A stretch of DNA of 64,000 nt, from assembly GCA_913061415.1 (NCBI GenBank), contig CAJXUD010000010.1, positions 90,060 through 154,059 on the forward strand, read 5' to 3'. The stretch is from an uncultured Oleispira sp. (GTDB lineage Bacteria; Pseudomonadota; Gammaproteobacteria; Pseudomonadales; Oceanobacteraceae). Both the position numbers and the translations under genes were made by a program. The notes under the pieces were generated by a model. The model saw only the letters and a program-made list of their open reading frames with translations. It was not told the origin of the DNA and searched no databases. Below are positions 46,028 through 56,206 of this stretch, in pieces (position 1 is the stretch's first letter; each line of letters starts with the position of its first letter).

Positions 46028-46906
46028 ATGGATGTGGATTTAATGACAAAACACATAAGATTAAAACACGGAGATAATGACAACAATAGCAAATGGGGAG
46101 GAAATATCTTAAGCACTACTCCTGACTATGCAATTAAAGAGCTACAATCAGATTTAAAAGCTGTGGGCACATATACAGTATCAATAAATGGTATATTCGG
46201 CCCAAAAACTGAAAAAGCTTTAAAGTTATTTCAATGGGTCCTAAAAAATATGGGTCACTGCCTAAAAGATAACAAAATTAGTTCTCGTATAAAAAATCCC
46301 TCCATACTTATTAGTGGCAGCCTCGACGAAAATACCAAATCAGAACTTATTAGCTGGAGAAGCACTAACAAGATTGTAACTGGAGACCTTGTACGGATAC
46401 AGTTCTCTGACTTAAGTAACTGTGAAGCAAGCCCAAACTTTAAGAAAACCTCGTCTTCAAAAGTATTAGAGGGAGAAATGGTCATTTCTAAAGGTGCACT
46501 AGCATTAATTAAAAACATCAATAGTTTTGCAAAAAATAAAAGTATAACTATTAAAATAAACCAGACTTTTCGTGAGAATAAGTTAAAAGTGACTGGTGCT
46601 GTTGTATCTCCAGCCCAAAAGTCACAACATCTAATTGGTCATGCTCTAGATTGCAATATTGTCGACGGTGATAATTGGAATAACAGCACAACATTTAAGA
46701 ATAAAGAGGAAACAGACAACGCAAAAGGATTGATTTCAGCAATGAAAAATCTGGAATATCGCTGGGGAGGCGATTTCACGCCTATTGATACCCCTCACTT
46801 TGACCTTAAAATTGATCATAATACATTCGATTACGAAGCAAAGTACTTTTTTAATCAACGAATGATCTCCCTTTCCCAAGAAATAAGAAAAGAAAAGATA
46901 TTATGA
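46028..46906 (+). CDS. peptidoglycan-binding M15-type peptidase without signal peptide
   Basis: A 292-residue protein with no signal peptide or membrane segment. Residues about 35-75 (AIKELQSDLKAVGTYTVSINGIFGPKTEKALKLFQ) form a peptidoglycan-binding helix pair. The C-terminal part shows SQHLIGHALDCNIV and YRWGGDFTPIDTPHFDL, the HxxGxxxD and WGGDF..DxPHF metal-ligand motifs of VanY/CwlK-type D,D-carboxypeptidases and L-alanyl-D-glutamate peptidases. The start could be 46028 or the ATG at 46043. The stop overlaps the next gene by four bases. The sequence is AT-rich compared with trxC before it. A peptidoglycan hydrolase without a secretion signal, paired with a lipoprotein, suggests a delivered toxin. 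This is inference. Confidence 0.78.
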   Translation: MDVDLMTKHIRLKHGDNDNNSKWGGNILSTTPDYAIKELQSDLKAVGTYTVSINGIFGPKTEKALKLFQWVLKNMGHCLKDNKISSRIKNPSILISGSLDENTKSELISWRSTNKIVTGDLVRIQFSDLSNCEASPNFKKTSSSKVLEGEMVISKGALALIKNINSFAKNKSITIKINQTFRENKLKVTGAVVSPAQKSQHLIGHALDCNIVDGDNWNNSTTFKNKEETDNAKGLISAMKNLEYRWGGDFTPIDTPHFDLKIDHNTFDYEAKYFFNQRMISLSQEIRKEKIL

Positions 46907-47373
46907 TATCAATCAGATCATTTAAAAATACTTCAACAATAGCTGTATTACTATTTATGACTGCATGCAGTTTAAATTCAGTCGATTCTAATACTATTCA
47001 TAATACTCTTTCAGGCAACGCTAAGGTCGCTTACAAAGATGAGAAAGGCGTTATTCTATTTTCATATGATAAAAGTTCTCAAGATAGCGAAGCTTACTCT
47101 GATTGGGCTGAATATTTAAATGAGTTTTCCCGACATAACAACTCCAACTTTAGCATTCAAGAAATAACCACTACAGAAAAAACTGCATTTAACATATCGC
47201 CTAATCAATTCACTCTTTTTATAAAGCAGGGTTATCCGAGTTATTTGTATCATGGATTTATTGTTGAGCCTCAGGTGTATACCGCAGTGAAAAAAAAATA
47301 CATGAAGCAAGAACTTTCAAACATGGATAAGTCTTTTCTACCAGAAGAACTACACAGCTTCAGAAAAGAGTAA
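46903..47373 (+). CDS. lipoprotein partner of the M15-type peptidase
   Basis: A 156-residue protein with a lipoprotein signal (IAVLLFMTAC, lipid Cys about residue 22). The mature part is unlike any family recognised here, with aromatic segments (FTLFIKQGYPSYLYHGFIVEPQVYTAVKKKYM). Its start overlaps the peptidase stop (ATGA), so the two are co-translated. Because the partner targets peptidoglycan and this protein would be anchored in the periplasm, an immunity role is plausible but unproved. An in-frame stretch of about 40 further codons follows the stop. Confidence 0.72.
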   Translation: MISIRSFKNTSTIAVLLFMTACSLNSVDSNTIHNTLSGNAKVAYKDEKGVILFSYDKSSQDSEAYSDWAEYLNEFSRHNNSNFSIQEITTTEKTAFNISPNQFTLFIKQGYPSYLYHGFIVEPQVYTAVKKKYMKQELSNMDKSFLPEELHSFRKE

Positions 47374-47507
47374 GGATTTAATCTATTTTTTTCACAAACT
47401 GTTAAAGCACCTTCTGATGCTGAATCGCCTAAAATCACTAAGAAATTTTCAGCACCCAATGCGCAGAAAATTAGTCTTTCGAATATACTGTTTTAGATAA
47501 TCAATCA

Positions 47508-47540
47508 GTACAGTATCAACGCTAATTGGAAATACTGTAC
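47508..47540. other. hairpin in the 276-bp gap after the lipoprotein gene
   Basis: GTACAGTAT at 47508-47516 and ATACTGTAC at 47532-47540 form a perfect 9-base stem with a 15-base loop. The surrounding gap (47374-47649) holds no convincing gene. The stem may terminate the lipoprotein transcript, although no U-run follows it closely. Confidence 0.5.
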
Positions 47541-47649
47541 TTCTTCTCAAAAAAATTATTTTTTTGTGATCATGAAAAAACTCACTCAATTTTATTAGCA
47601 TCAAGCCTATTCATACCAATAAACTCTTAGAGCACTCACTCATATACAA

Positions 47650-48615
47650 TTAAATATGGTTAAGTAGCATCATCTCGCCAGGGTGCGGCTTCAAATAATA
47701 CGAGTTCTCGATGTACCCTTTAGGATGGCGACGGAAATGGTGTCGCAATAACGTAATGGGTACGATCAAAGGCAATAAGAATTTCTGATAATCCTCAATC
47801 GTTGCACGCAATTCTTCTTTATCACCCGCATCTAAATCATTCTTTAAATAACCTTGTATGTGCTGCAAAGTATTCACATGATTTTTGACCGTCGCGATGG
47901 ATTTCAGCAAGGTCATCATTAGTCCTAAATATTCGAGCGCTAAAGTATCGATGTCTTTATCGCTATTGGCTAATGAAGCACCCAGAGTACGCCCTAAATT
48001 TTGATTATGGCTCATGAAAATATATTTATGCTGAGCATGAAACGCCTGCAAACCGGCCAAGGTAAAACCTTCATGTTCCATTTTTTGCCAGCGCGCATAA
48101 ATATAAACTCGCTGAATAAAGTTTTCGCGTAACCGCGGATCAGACAAGCGCCCTTCTTCTTCGATGGGTAAATGCGGAAAGTTTTCCATCAAGCGCTTAG
48201 CATAAAGGCCAATTCCGGATTTTTCAGCCATACTCCCCTTCTCAGCACTTTTATAGACCTTAACGCGTTCCATACCGCAGCTTGGAGAGTCTTTCTTCAA
48301 GATATATCCACTCAACTCAGCGTGCCAACCTTTCTGGTCGTCAGCCGATTGATACAGCTCTTTTGTCACATCCAAATCAGGACTTTTGGTTCCCACGCAA
48401 TGCACTTCGTCGTCTACGGTGACTAAGCGTATGGTTTCCCTTGGAATACCTAAACCAATACTCACTTCGGGACAAAACGGTGCAAACTCAAAATACTCAC
48501 TCAAGGTCTCAGTAACATAGGTATTTTTCTTATGTCCTGAGTCAAAGCGAACTTCTTCGCCCATCAAGCAGCTGCTAATACCAATTTTTATCTTTTGAAG
48601 CGTTTCATTACTCAT
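47650..48615 (-). CDS. TudS (DUF523) / DUF1722 two-domain protein
   Basis: A 321-residue protein starting at the ATG at 48615 (MSNETLQKIKIGISSCLMGE); the TTG three codons upstream is less likely. The N-terminal DUF523 domain (residues about 8-155) has three spaced Cys motifs, SSCLMGEEVRFDSGHK, FCPEVSIGLGIPRE and DSPSCGMERV, that match the iron-sulfur ligands of TudS-type thiouracil desulfidases. The C-terminal DUF1722 domain (about 185-310) shows KYIFMSHNQ and HHFRRHPKGYI. Proteins with this fusion have been linked to desulfuration of thiolated pyrimidines. The exact substrate here is unproved. Confidence 0.8.
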   Translation of the reverse strand: MSNETLQKIKIGISSCLMGEEVRFDSGHKKNTYVTETLSEYFEFAPFCPEVSIGLGIPRETIRLVTVDDEVHCVGTKSPDLDVTKELYQSADDQKGWHAELSGYILKKDSPSCGMERVKVYKSAEKGSMAEKSGIGLYAKRLMENFPHLPIEEEGRLSDPRLRENFIQRVYIYARWQKMEHEGFTLAGLQAFHAQHKYIFMSHNQNLGRTLGASLANSDKDIDTLALEYLGLMMTLLKSIATVKNHVNTLQHIQGYLKNDLDAGDKEELRATIEDYQKFLLPLIVPITLLRHHFRRHPKGYIENSYYLKPHPGEMMLLNHI

Positions 48616-48747
48616 TTTTATCAACCTAGCTCATCATTATTATTCTTTACGTCATACATGCTATTTTAGATCATAGATTCCTTTTTAGATCATAGAATAG
48701 TAACGGAATAGGGTGGCCATCGGTCTACTGCGGTAAATGTAAGGCAT

Positions 48748-48782
48748 AAAAAAAGGATAGCTCACAAAGCAAGCTACCCTCC
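48748..48782 (-). terminator. terminator of the EF-P-like gene
   Basis: On the minus strand GGGTAGCT / AGCTATCC with a GC-containing loop is followed by TTTTTTT (48754-48748). This is a good Rho-independent terminator about 45 bases after the efpL stop. Confidence 0.85.
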
Positions 48783-48827
48783 TATTTTTACTCATCAATT
48801 TGTTAATGTACTAATTAATCAATCAAA

Positions 48828-49394
48828 TTAAGCACGACTAACAAACTTACGCTCTTCAACATTGATCTTAATTTTTTCGCCCATCGAGATATGCTCAGGA
48901 ACCTGAACCGTCAGCCCCGTTGAAAGCAAAGCAGGCTTGGTACGCGCCGTAGCAGATCCACCCTTTAAAGAAGGATCAGTTTCTGTAATTTCTAAATCAA
49001 CCGTCGCAGGAAGCTGCAAGCCAACCGGCGAGTCGTTAACGATTACGATTAACAATCCTTCGATTGCTTCGCTGATGAAAAGCAATTCATCTTCGATATT
49101 TTCTTTGTTCAAGCTGAACGATGTATAATCTTCGCTATCCATGAAGACATATTCATTGCCGTCAGAATAAGAGAAGTTTACAGGTCGGCGAACCAAGTCA
49201 GCAAAGTTCAACATATCAGAGTCTTTAAACGTCTCATCAATTTTATTACCGGTAACAACATCGTACATACGCATACGATAAATACTGCCACCAGCACGGC
49301 CTTGCGGCACAGAGCGTTCAATGTCTCTAACCATGTATACGTTACCGTTATATTCTACGGCTGCGTTCTTCTTAATATCGCTCGCTTTAGGCAT
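48828..49394 (-). CDS. efpL: elongation factor P-like protein EfpL (YeiP)
   Basis: A 188-residue EF-P paralogue. It starts [29 protein letters not shown]. The tip loop is [20 protein letters not shown], with Arg rather than the Lys modified in EF-P, matching the YeiP/EfpL branch. The three OB-like domains follow, with [18 protein letters not shown] and [30 protein letters not shown] segments. EfpL helps stalled ribosomes at proline-rich and other difficult motifs. A genuine EF-P should exist elsewhere in the genome. Confidence 0.88.
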   Translation of the reverse strand: MPKASDIKKNAAVEYNGNVYMVRDIERSVPQGRAGGSIYRMRMYDVVTGNKIDETFKDSDMLNFADLVRRPVNFSYSDGNEYVFMDSEDYTSFSLNKENIEDELLFISEAIEGLLIVIVNDSPVGLQLPATVDLEITETDPSLKGGSATARTKPALLSTGLTVQVPEHISMGEKIKINVEERKFVSRA

Positions 49395-49438
49395 CTTATA
49401 TGTAACTCTGAAATCAAAAATAAAAGAGTACTATAATC

Positions 49439-50854
<1,416 letters not shown>

Positions 50855-51013
50855 TTAGGCCTAAACTAATCGATAGATAACTTCTCTAATCAGTAAAAAA
50901 CAAAGTTGTTAATAATTGAGCGGCCAGTATAGGCCATTTGACTCTCAATTTGACCTAAACTCCCCTTACTTTTCATTTCTTTGCACAGTTTTAGTGCAAA
51001 AACTGCGATAGAT

Positions 51014-52564
51014 CTATTTATTCTTATCCAGTGGCTTACCTAACCACTCAACTTTATAAAGATCTCGACGGCGGTCTAGATAATTCCTGACTGAGCCTTC
51101 ATTTTGCAGCTTATTCAGTTTTTCTAGATCAAGATCCACAATCAAGGTCATCTCGGTATTCGGAGTAGTTTCAGCCATGATCGCATCATGAGGAAACGAG
51201 AAGTCCGAGGGTGAGAAAACAGCCGATTGCGCATATTGAATATCTGCACCTTCTACATTTGGCAAGTTACCTACGCTGCCCGCAATAGCAACATAACATT
51301 CGTTTTCAATCGCACGTGCCTGCGCACAACAGCGAACGCGTAGATAACCATTTTTGGTATCCGTCCAAAATGGCACGAATAGCATTTGCATGCCCTGCTC
51401 AGACTGCAAACGCGCCAATTCAGGAAACTCAACGTCATAACAAATCAGCACGCCAATTTTACCAAAATCGGTATCGAAGACTTTTAGCTCATTACCGCCC
51501 TGCATAATCCAAGCGCGTTTTTCGTAAGGCGTTGGGTGCAACTTATACTGCGCCTCTACCGTACCGTCACGACGGCATAAGTAAGAGACGTTCAGCAGCT
51601 CTTCATCTTCTAATATCGGCATTGAGCCTGCGATGACGTTAATGTTATACGATACCGCCAGCTTCGAGATTGCTTCAACGATTTCAGCGCTGTATTCGGT
51701 TAACGCTTTAATCGAGTCGATCGAATTTTTATGATTTTCAATGCCCATTAGCGGCGCATTAAAAAACTCAGGGAAGAGCGCAAGGTCGCACTGATAATCT
51801 GACAAGGCGTCAATAAAGAACTCAACCTGCTGAATCAATTCATCGACTGAATTAAACGGACGCATTTGCCATTGCACACACCCAATACGGGCCGTGGTTC
51901 TATCTGCGCCAATTAACGCCGCTTTTTCAGGGTCGTAATAAAGGTTGGTCCACTCTAATAACGTGGCATACCCATGCGATTCTTTATCTTCTGGCAAATA
52001 GCCCTTGATCACGCGCTTAACGTCAAACTCATTAGACAGTTGAAAAGTTAAGATAGGGTCGTAAAGCTCTTTACGCTTAACCTGTTCAATATAAGCCTGA
52101 GGCGTCAGTTTGTCGGCATGATTTTGATAGTTAGGAATTCGCCCACCCGCAACAATCGCTTTCAGGTTTAGGTTCTGACAAAGCTCTTTGCGTGCTTCAT
52201 ACAGACGACGACCTAAACGCATACCGTGATAATCAGGAGAAACAAATACATCGACGCCATACAACACATCGCCCAATGGATCGTGGGTTGTTAGGTAAGC
52301 ATCACCGGTAATCTGGTCGTAGGTATGCTGATCACCAAACTTATCGTAATCAACAATTACACTGAACGCTGCCGCCACAACGACACCGTGGTCTTCTATG
52401 CAGATTTGGCCATCTTGGAATACTTTAAGCTGTGATTGAAATTTTTTCTCTGGCCAAGCGCCTCCCAAACCTGGGTAAACGGCATCCATTAATTTCTTAA
52501 TGTCGGCGAAGTCATCAAGGGTTAAGTGTCTAAGGTTAAGTTTGTGTTCTGTTTCTTCGGTCAT
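51014..52564 (-). CDS. fused GNAT acetyltransferase and carbon-nitrogen hydrolase
   Basis: A 516-residue two-domain protein. The N-terminal GNAT domain (about residues 10-150) has the GVDVFVSPDYHGMRLGRRLYEARKELC acetyl-CoA segment. The C-terminal nitrilase domain (about 222-500) shows the Glu-Lys-Cys triad, with Glu in LALFPEFFNAP, Lys in YKLHPTPYEK and Cys in GVLICYDVEFPE. This fusion is widespread in proteobacteria but its substrate is not established. It stands alone upstream of the mrp operon, divergent from it. Confidence 0.9.
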   Translation of the reverse strand: MTEETEHKLNLRHLTLDDFADIKKLMDAVYPGLGGAWPEKKFQSQLKVFQDGQICIEDHGVVVAAAFSVIVDYDKFGDQHTYDQITGDAYLTTHDPLGDVLYGVDVFVSPDYHGMRLGRRLYEARKELCQNLNLKAIVAGGRIPNYQNHADKLTPQAYIEQVKRKELYDPILTFQLSNEFDVKRVIKGYLPEDKESHGYATLLEWTNLYYDPEKAALIGADRTTARIGCVQWQMRPFNSVDELIQQVEFFIDALSDYQCDLALFPEFFNAPLMGIENHKNSIDSIKALTEYSAEIVEAISKLAVSYNINVIAGSMPILEDEELLNVSYLCRRDGTVEAQYKLHPTPYEKRAWIMQGGNELKVFDTDFGKIGVLICYDVEFPELARLQSEQGMQMLFVPFWTDTKNGYLRVRCCAQARAIENECYVAIAGSVGNLPNVEGADIQYAQSAVFSPSDFSFPHDAIMAETTPNTEMTLIVDLDLEKLNKLQNEGSVRNYLDRRRDLYKVEWLGKPLDKNK

Positions 52565-52925
52565 TCTGTTCTCACTGTAAAAAGAAAAGATTCACAAAAT
52601 CAGCTATAGAAGAATACCTCCTATTATTCCTGATTTTTGAATCCACACCCCACGGCAACATCTTTTAAAACGATCGATAAAAGAATCGATAAAACTGCGA
52701 GTTAAACCCTTTGTAAAAACAATTCGGAAAAGCGTCTATTAAAGCGATTATTCCATAGAATACGTATATATTAGCAATGCGTTGAAAACAAGAAATATCA
52801 TACGGCGGGCGAAGAAATAAATGTGCATAAATTGAGCAGAAAAATAAATGATTCTTCCTTGCGCTTCGACAAAGTGAACGTTTGGTCAAAACAAGGCCAT
52901 TAATGCCTAAAAGTTTTCTTGTTTT

Positions 52926-52953
52926 TTGACCGAGACCGTACAATGTGTATAGT
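52926..52953 (+). promoter_or_regulatory. candidate sigma-70 promoter of the mrp operon
   Basis: TTGACC at 52926-52931, a 16-base spacer and TATAGT at 52948-52953 lie about 75 bases before the mrpA start. The rest of the 466-bp gap (52565-53030) shows no gene or strong structure. Confidence 0.62.
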
Positions 52954-53030
52954 AATCAACACAAAAGCACGACCTGAAAATCAGTCTATTATTTGTTATA
53001 TCAGCCTATAATTTGGAGTTACACCGACAT

Positions 53031-55826
53031 ATGAACCTGCTATGGGTTGTACTATTGCCGCTTATTGGAACTCTCGTTCCTTTGCTAACCGAACGATTCG
53101 GCCGTAATGTTTGTGCATTTTCTGTTGCGCTATTACCCGCTTGGTCACTCATATTGGTTTTAATGCATGTTGGTGAAATTTTTGATGGCGAAGCCATTCG
53201 CCAAACCATTGAGTGGATTCCGTCCATGGGGCTGGATCTTTCATTCCGGCTAGATGGTCTATCACTGCTATTTTTGTTATTAATTCTCGGCATCGGCTTG
53301 CTGATTATTTTATACGCACGCTATTACTTATCCGACAAAGATTCGATGGGCCAGTTTTACGCCTACCTCATTCTCTTTATGAGTGCGATGGTCGGTATTG
53401 TTATCTCGAATAACATGATTCAACTATGGATGTTCTGGGAATTAACCAGCATCAGCTCATTTTTATTGATCAGCTTTTGGTCGCATAAACCAGACGCTCG
53501 TAAAGGCGCAAGAATGGCCTTAACCGTAACAGGTACAGGTGGTCTTGCGCTGCTTGCGGGTTTATTACTCCTTGGTAACATTGTAGGCAGCTATGATCTC
53601 GATACGGTTCTCGCCAGTGGCGATTTAATTCGTGCCCATGCGGCTTACCCTATCGCCTTAGTACTGGTGCTTTTGGGTGCCTTCACCAAGTCCGCTCAAT
53701 TTCCGTTTCACTTTTGGCTACCTCATGCCATGGCAGCCCCGACACCCGTCAGTGCTTACTTACACTCAGCCACTATGGTTAAAGCCGGCATATTCTTATT
53801 ATGCCGCTTCTATCCTGCATTAGCGGGAACAGATTTATGGTTCATGATTGTCAGCCTGACAGGATTAATTACCCTGCTGCTAGGGGCTTACATCGCCCTA
53901 TTTAAGCATGACCTCAAAGGCTTGCTTGCCTACTCAACCATCAGCCACCTTGGTCTGATCACTTTGCTCTTAGGTTTAAACTCAGACCTTGCAGCGGTGG
54001 CGGCAGTCTTCCACATTATTAACCACGCTACCTTTAAGGCCTCACTCTTTATGGCGGCCGGTATTATTGACCATGAAACCGGCTCTCGTGATATGCGAAA
54101 GCTGAACGGTTTGATGAAATACATGCCCCATACCGCAACGCTCGCCATTGTTGCGGCCTTATCGATGGCAGGGGTTCCGCTATTGAATGGTTTCTTATCG
54201 AAAGAAATGTTTTTTGCAGAAACCCTTGATCAAAGCATGCTCGGCTCGTTGTCTTGGATGATCCCACTACTGGCCACTGTCGGCGCAGCGTTCTCTGTCG
54301 CATACTCGTTACGCTTTATTCACGATGTATTCTTTAACGGCGAACCCATCGATTTACCCAAAACACCTCACGAGCCTCCGCGTTACATGAAGGTTCCTGT
54401 CGAAATTCTAGTTGCACTTTGTTTGGCTGTGGGTATTTTCCCCGCCTACTTAGTAGGTGATTTATTGCACGCGGCGGCGTTCTCGGTATTGGCTAATGAC
54501 GTGCCGATGCATAGCCTCTCAATTTGGCACGGGTTCAATATTCCTCTGTTCATGAGTTTTCTTGCCATGGTCGGTGGCATAACAATTTATTATAACCGAC
54601 GCCATCTATTTGAGTTTCAAGCTCAGTTCAACGAACCTGATGCTAAGTACATATTCGAAGGGGCCGTTCAGTCGCTCATCAAATTCACTCAGCGCATTAT
54701 GGCTACTTTAGAAAACGGCTCTCTGCAGCGATACGTTTTCTTAATGCTACTATTTACATTAGTGATGAGTGCCTACCCACTCTTTGAATTAACGCAAAAT
54801 GCTGGCTCTCGTCCACAACTACCGATTGATGGTGTCGCCATTACCGCCGCGCTGCTACTAATAATCAGTGCGATAGCAACGGTTATTTGGCACAGAAGGC
54901 GCTTCCTATCGCTTATATACCTATCCGTCGTTGGCTTAATTGTGTCATTGGCCTTTGCTAAGTTTTCAGCACCCGACTTGGCGCTGACCCAGCTATCGGT
55001 AGAAATTGTGACCATCATATTATTACTGCTGGCACTCTATTTTTTACCCCAGAGCACACAAAAAGAGTCGAGCAATAGGCGCTTAAGTATCGACTTAACA
55101 GTCTCAGCTTTAATCGGTTGTGTTATTGGTACCATCTGCTTTGCCATGCTCACGACACCACTTAATTCTATTTCAGATTTCTTTATTGCCAATAGTAAAA
55201 CCGGTGGTGGTGGAACGAATGTGGTGAACGTTATCTTGGTCGACTTCCGAGGCTTTGATACCTTAGGCGAAATCACGGTATTGGGTATTGCCGCATTAGG
55301 CATCTTTAAGCTCATCGCCAAAATGCGCATCTACGTACCGACCCGTGATGATAAAGGCCGCCCTTGGACCAAAGATCGCCACCCACTGATGCTTGCCATG
55401 GTTTCACAAAGCTTGCTGCCACTTGCGCTACTAGTATCGGTTTATATTTTCTTACGTGGTCACAACCTACCGGGCGGTGGCTTTATTGCAGGCCTTATTA
55501 CGTCTGTTGCCATTATTCAGCAATATGTTGCTAATGGTGTGCTGTGGATAAAGCCTCGCATCAAAGTCGATTACCAATGGCTGATTGCAAGCGGTATTTT
55601 AATGGCTACCGCAACGGGCTTAGGGAGCTGGATATTTGATAAGCCTTTCTTAAGCACTTGGTTTGACCACTTTCATCTACCCTGGGTTGGTGAATTTGAA
55701 CTCGCTAGCGCCATGATATTTGATCTAGGGGTTTATCTAACCGTTGTCGGGGCGGTATTACTCATCTTGGCGAACCTCGGTAAATTAACCACCAGCGAAC
55801 GTGTTGATAATAAGGAAAATGTATAA
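53031..55826 (+). CDS. mrpA: Mrp antiporter subunit A with fused B domain
   Basis: A 931-residue polytopic protein. It starts MNLLWVVLLPLIGTLVPLL at the ATG at 53031, not at the upstream TTG. The NuoL-like region holds KSAQFPFHFWLPHAMAAPTPVSAYLHSATMVKAGIF (around residues 220-255), with the conserved Lys and His residues of proton-pumping subunits. The C-terminal 140 residues (PLMLAMVSQSLLPLALLVSVYIFLRGHNLPGGGFIAGLI) are the MnhB domain, so A and B are fused. It is the largest subunit of the Na+/H+ antiporter. Stop overlaps mrpC (TAATG). Confidence 0.94.
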   Translation: MNLLWVVLLPLIGTLVPLLTERFGRNVCAFSVALLPAWSLILVLMHVGEIFDGEAIRQTIEWIPSMGLDLSFRLDGLSLLFLLLILGIGLLIILYARYYLSDKDSMGQFYAYLILFMSAMVGIVISNNMIQLWMFWELTSISSFLLISFWSHKPDARKGARMALTVTGTGGLALLAGLLLLGNIVGSYDLDTVLASGDLIRAHAAYPIALVLVLLGAFTKSAQFPFHFWLPHAMAAPTPVSAYLHSATMVKAGIFLLCRFYPALAGTDLWFMIVSLTGLITLLLGAYIALFKHDLKGLLAYSTISHLGLITLLLGLNSDLAAVAAVFHIINHATFKASLFMAAGIIDHETGSRDMRKLNGLMKYMPHTATLAIVAALSMAGVPLLNGFLSKEMFFAETLDQSMLGSLSWMIPLLATVGAAFSVAYSLRFIHDVFFNGEPIDLPKTPHEPPRYMKVPVEILVALCLAVGIFPAYLVGDLLHAAAFSVLANDVPMHSLSIWHGFNIPLFMSFLAMVGGITIYYNRRHLFEFQAQFNEPDAKYIFEGAVQSLIKFTQRIMATLENGSLQRYVFLMLLFTLVMSAYPLFELTQNAGSRPQLPIDGVAITAALLLIISAIATVIWHRRRFLSLIYLSVVGLIVSLAFAKFSAPDLALTQLSVEIVTIILLLLALYFLPQSTQKESSNRRLSIDLTVSALIGCVIGTICFAMLTTPLNSISDFFIANSKTGGGGTNVVNVILVDFRGFDTLGEITVLGIAALGIFKLIAKMRIYVPTRDDKGRPWTKDRHPLMLAMVSQSLLPLALLVSVYIFLRGHNLPGGGFIAGLITSVAIIQQYVANGVLWIKPRIKVDYQWLIASGILMATATGLGSWIFDKPFLSTWFDHFHLPWVGEFELASAMIFDLGVYLTVVGAVLLILANLGKLTTSERVDNKENV

Positions 55827-56206
55827 TGGAAGCGATCTACGCGTTCTGTGTTGGAATTTTAACCACTTGTGGCTTCTTTCTTGTATTGAGAGGACGCACA
55901 TTCACCGTCGTCATCGGACTCACGTTATTGTCGTACGCGGTGAACTTATTTCTTTTTGCCAGCGGCCGCTTAACCATTGATGGTGCAGCCGTATTAGGGC
56001 AGTCAACCGAATACAGTGACCCTCTGCCGCAAGCGTTGGTGCTTACGGCTATTGTAATCGGCTTTGCAATGACCGCATTTTTGGTAATTCTAGCCATGCG
56101 CTCCAGAGCCGACCAAGGTAATGACCACGTCGATGGACAAGTGCCTACGATCTCAAATAACAGTGCTGCCTCTAATAGTGCCTCTTCAAACAAAGGGAAC
56201 AATTAA
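55826..56206 (+). CDS. mrpC: Mrp antiporter subunit C
   Basis: A 126-residue NuoK-like protein with three membrane segments (AIYAFCVGILTTCGFFLVLRGRTFTVVIGLTLLSYAVNLFLF, residues about 3-45) and PLPQALVLTAIVIGFAMTAFLVILAMR (about 68-94). The tail is Ser/Asn-rich. It overlaps mrpA and mrpD by one base each, showing tight coupling in the antiporter operon. Confidence 0.94.
   Translation: MEAIYAFCVGILTTCGFFLVLRGRTFTVVIGLTLLSYAVNLFLFASGRLTIDGAAVLGQSTEYSDPLPQALVLTAIVIGFAMTAFLVILAMRSRADQGNDHVDGQVPTISNNSAASNSASSNKGNN

Noticed and set aside
47461..47545. LexA (SOS) box in the gap after the lipoprotein gene
   Set aside because: The palindrome GTACAGTAT...ATACTGTAC has a 15-base spacing that does not fit the CTGT-N8-ACAG pattern.
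52665..52943. Minus-strand frame of 92 residues in the mrp upstream gap
   Set aside because: The translation is rich in Phe, Tyr and Arg without protein-like order, and the frame overlaps the candidate mrp promoter. Treated as non-coding.
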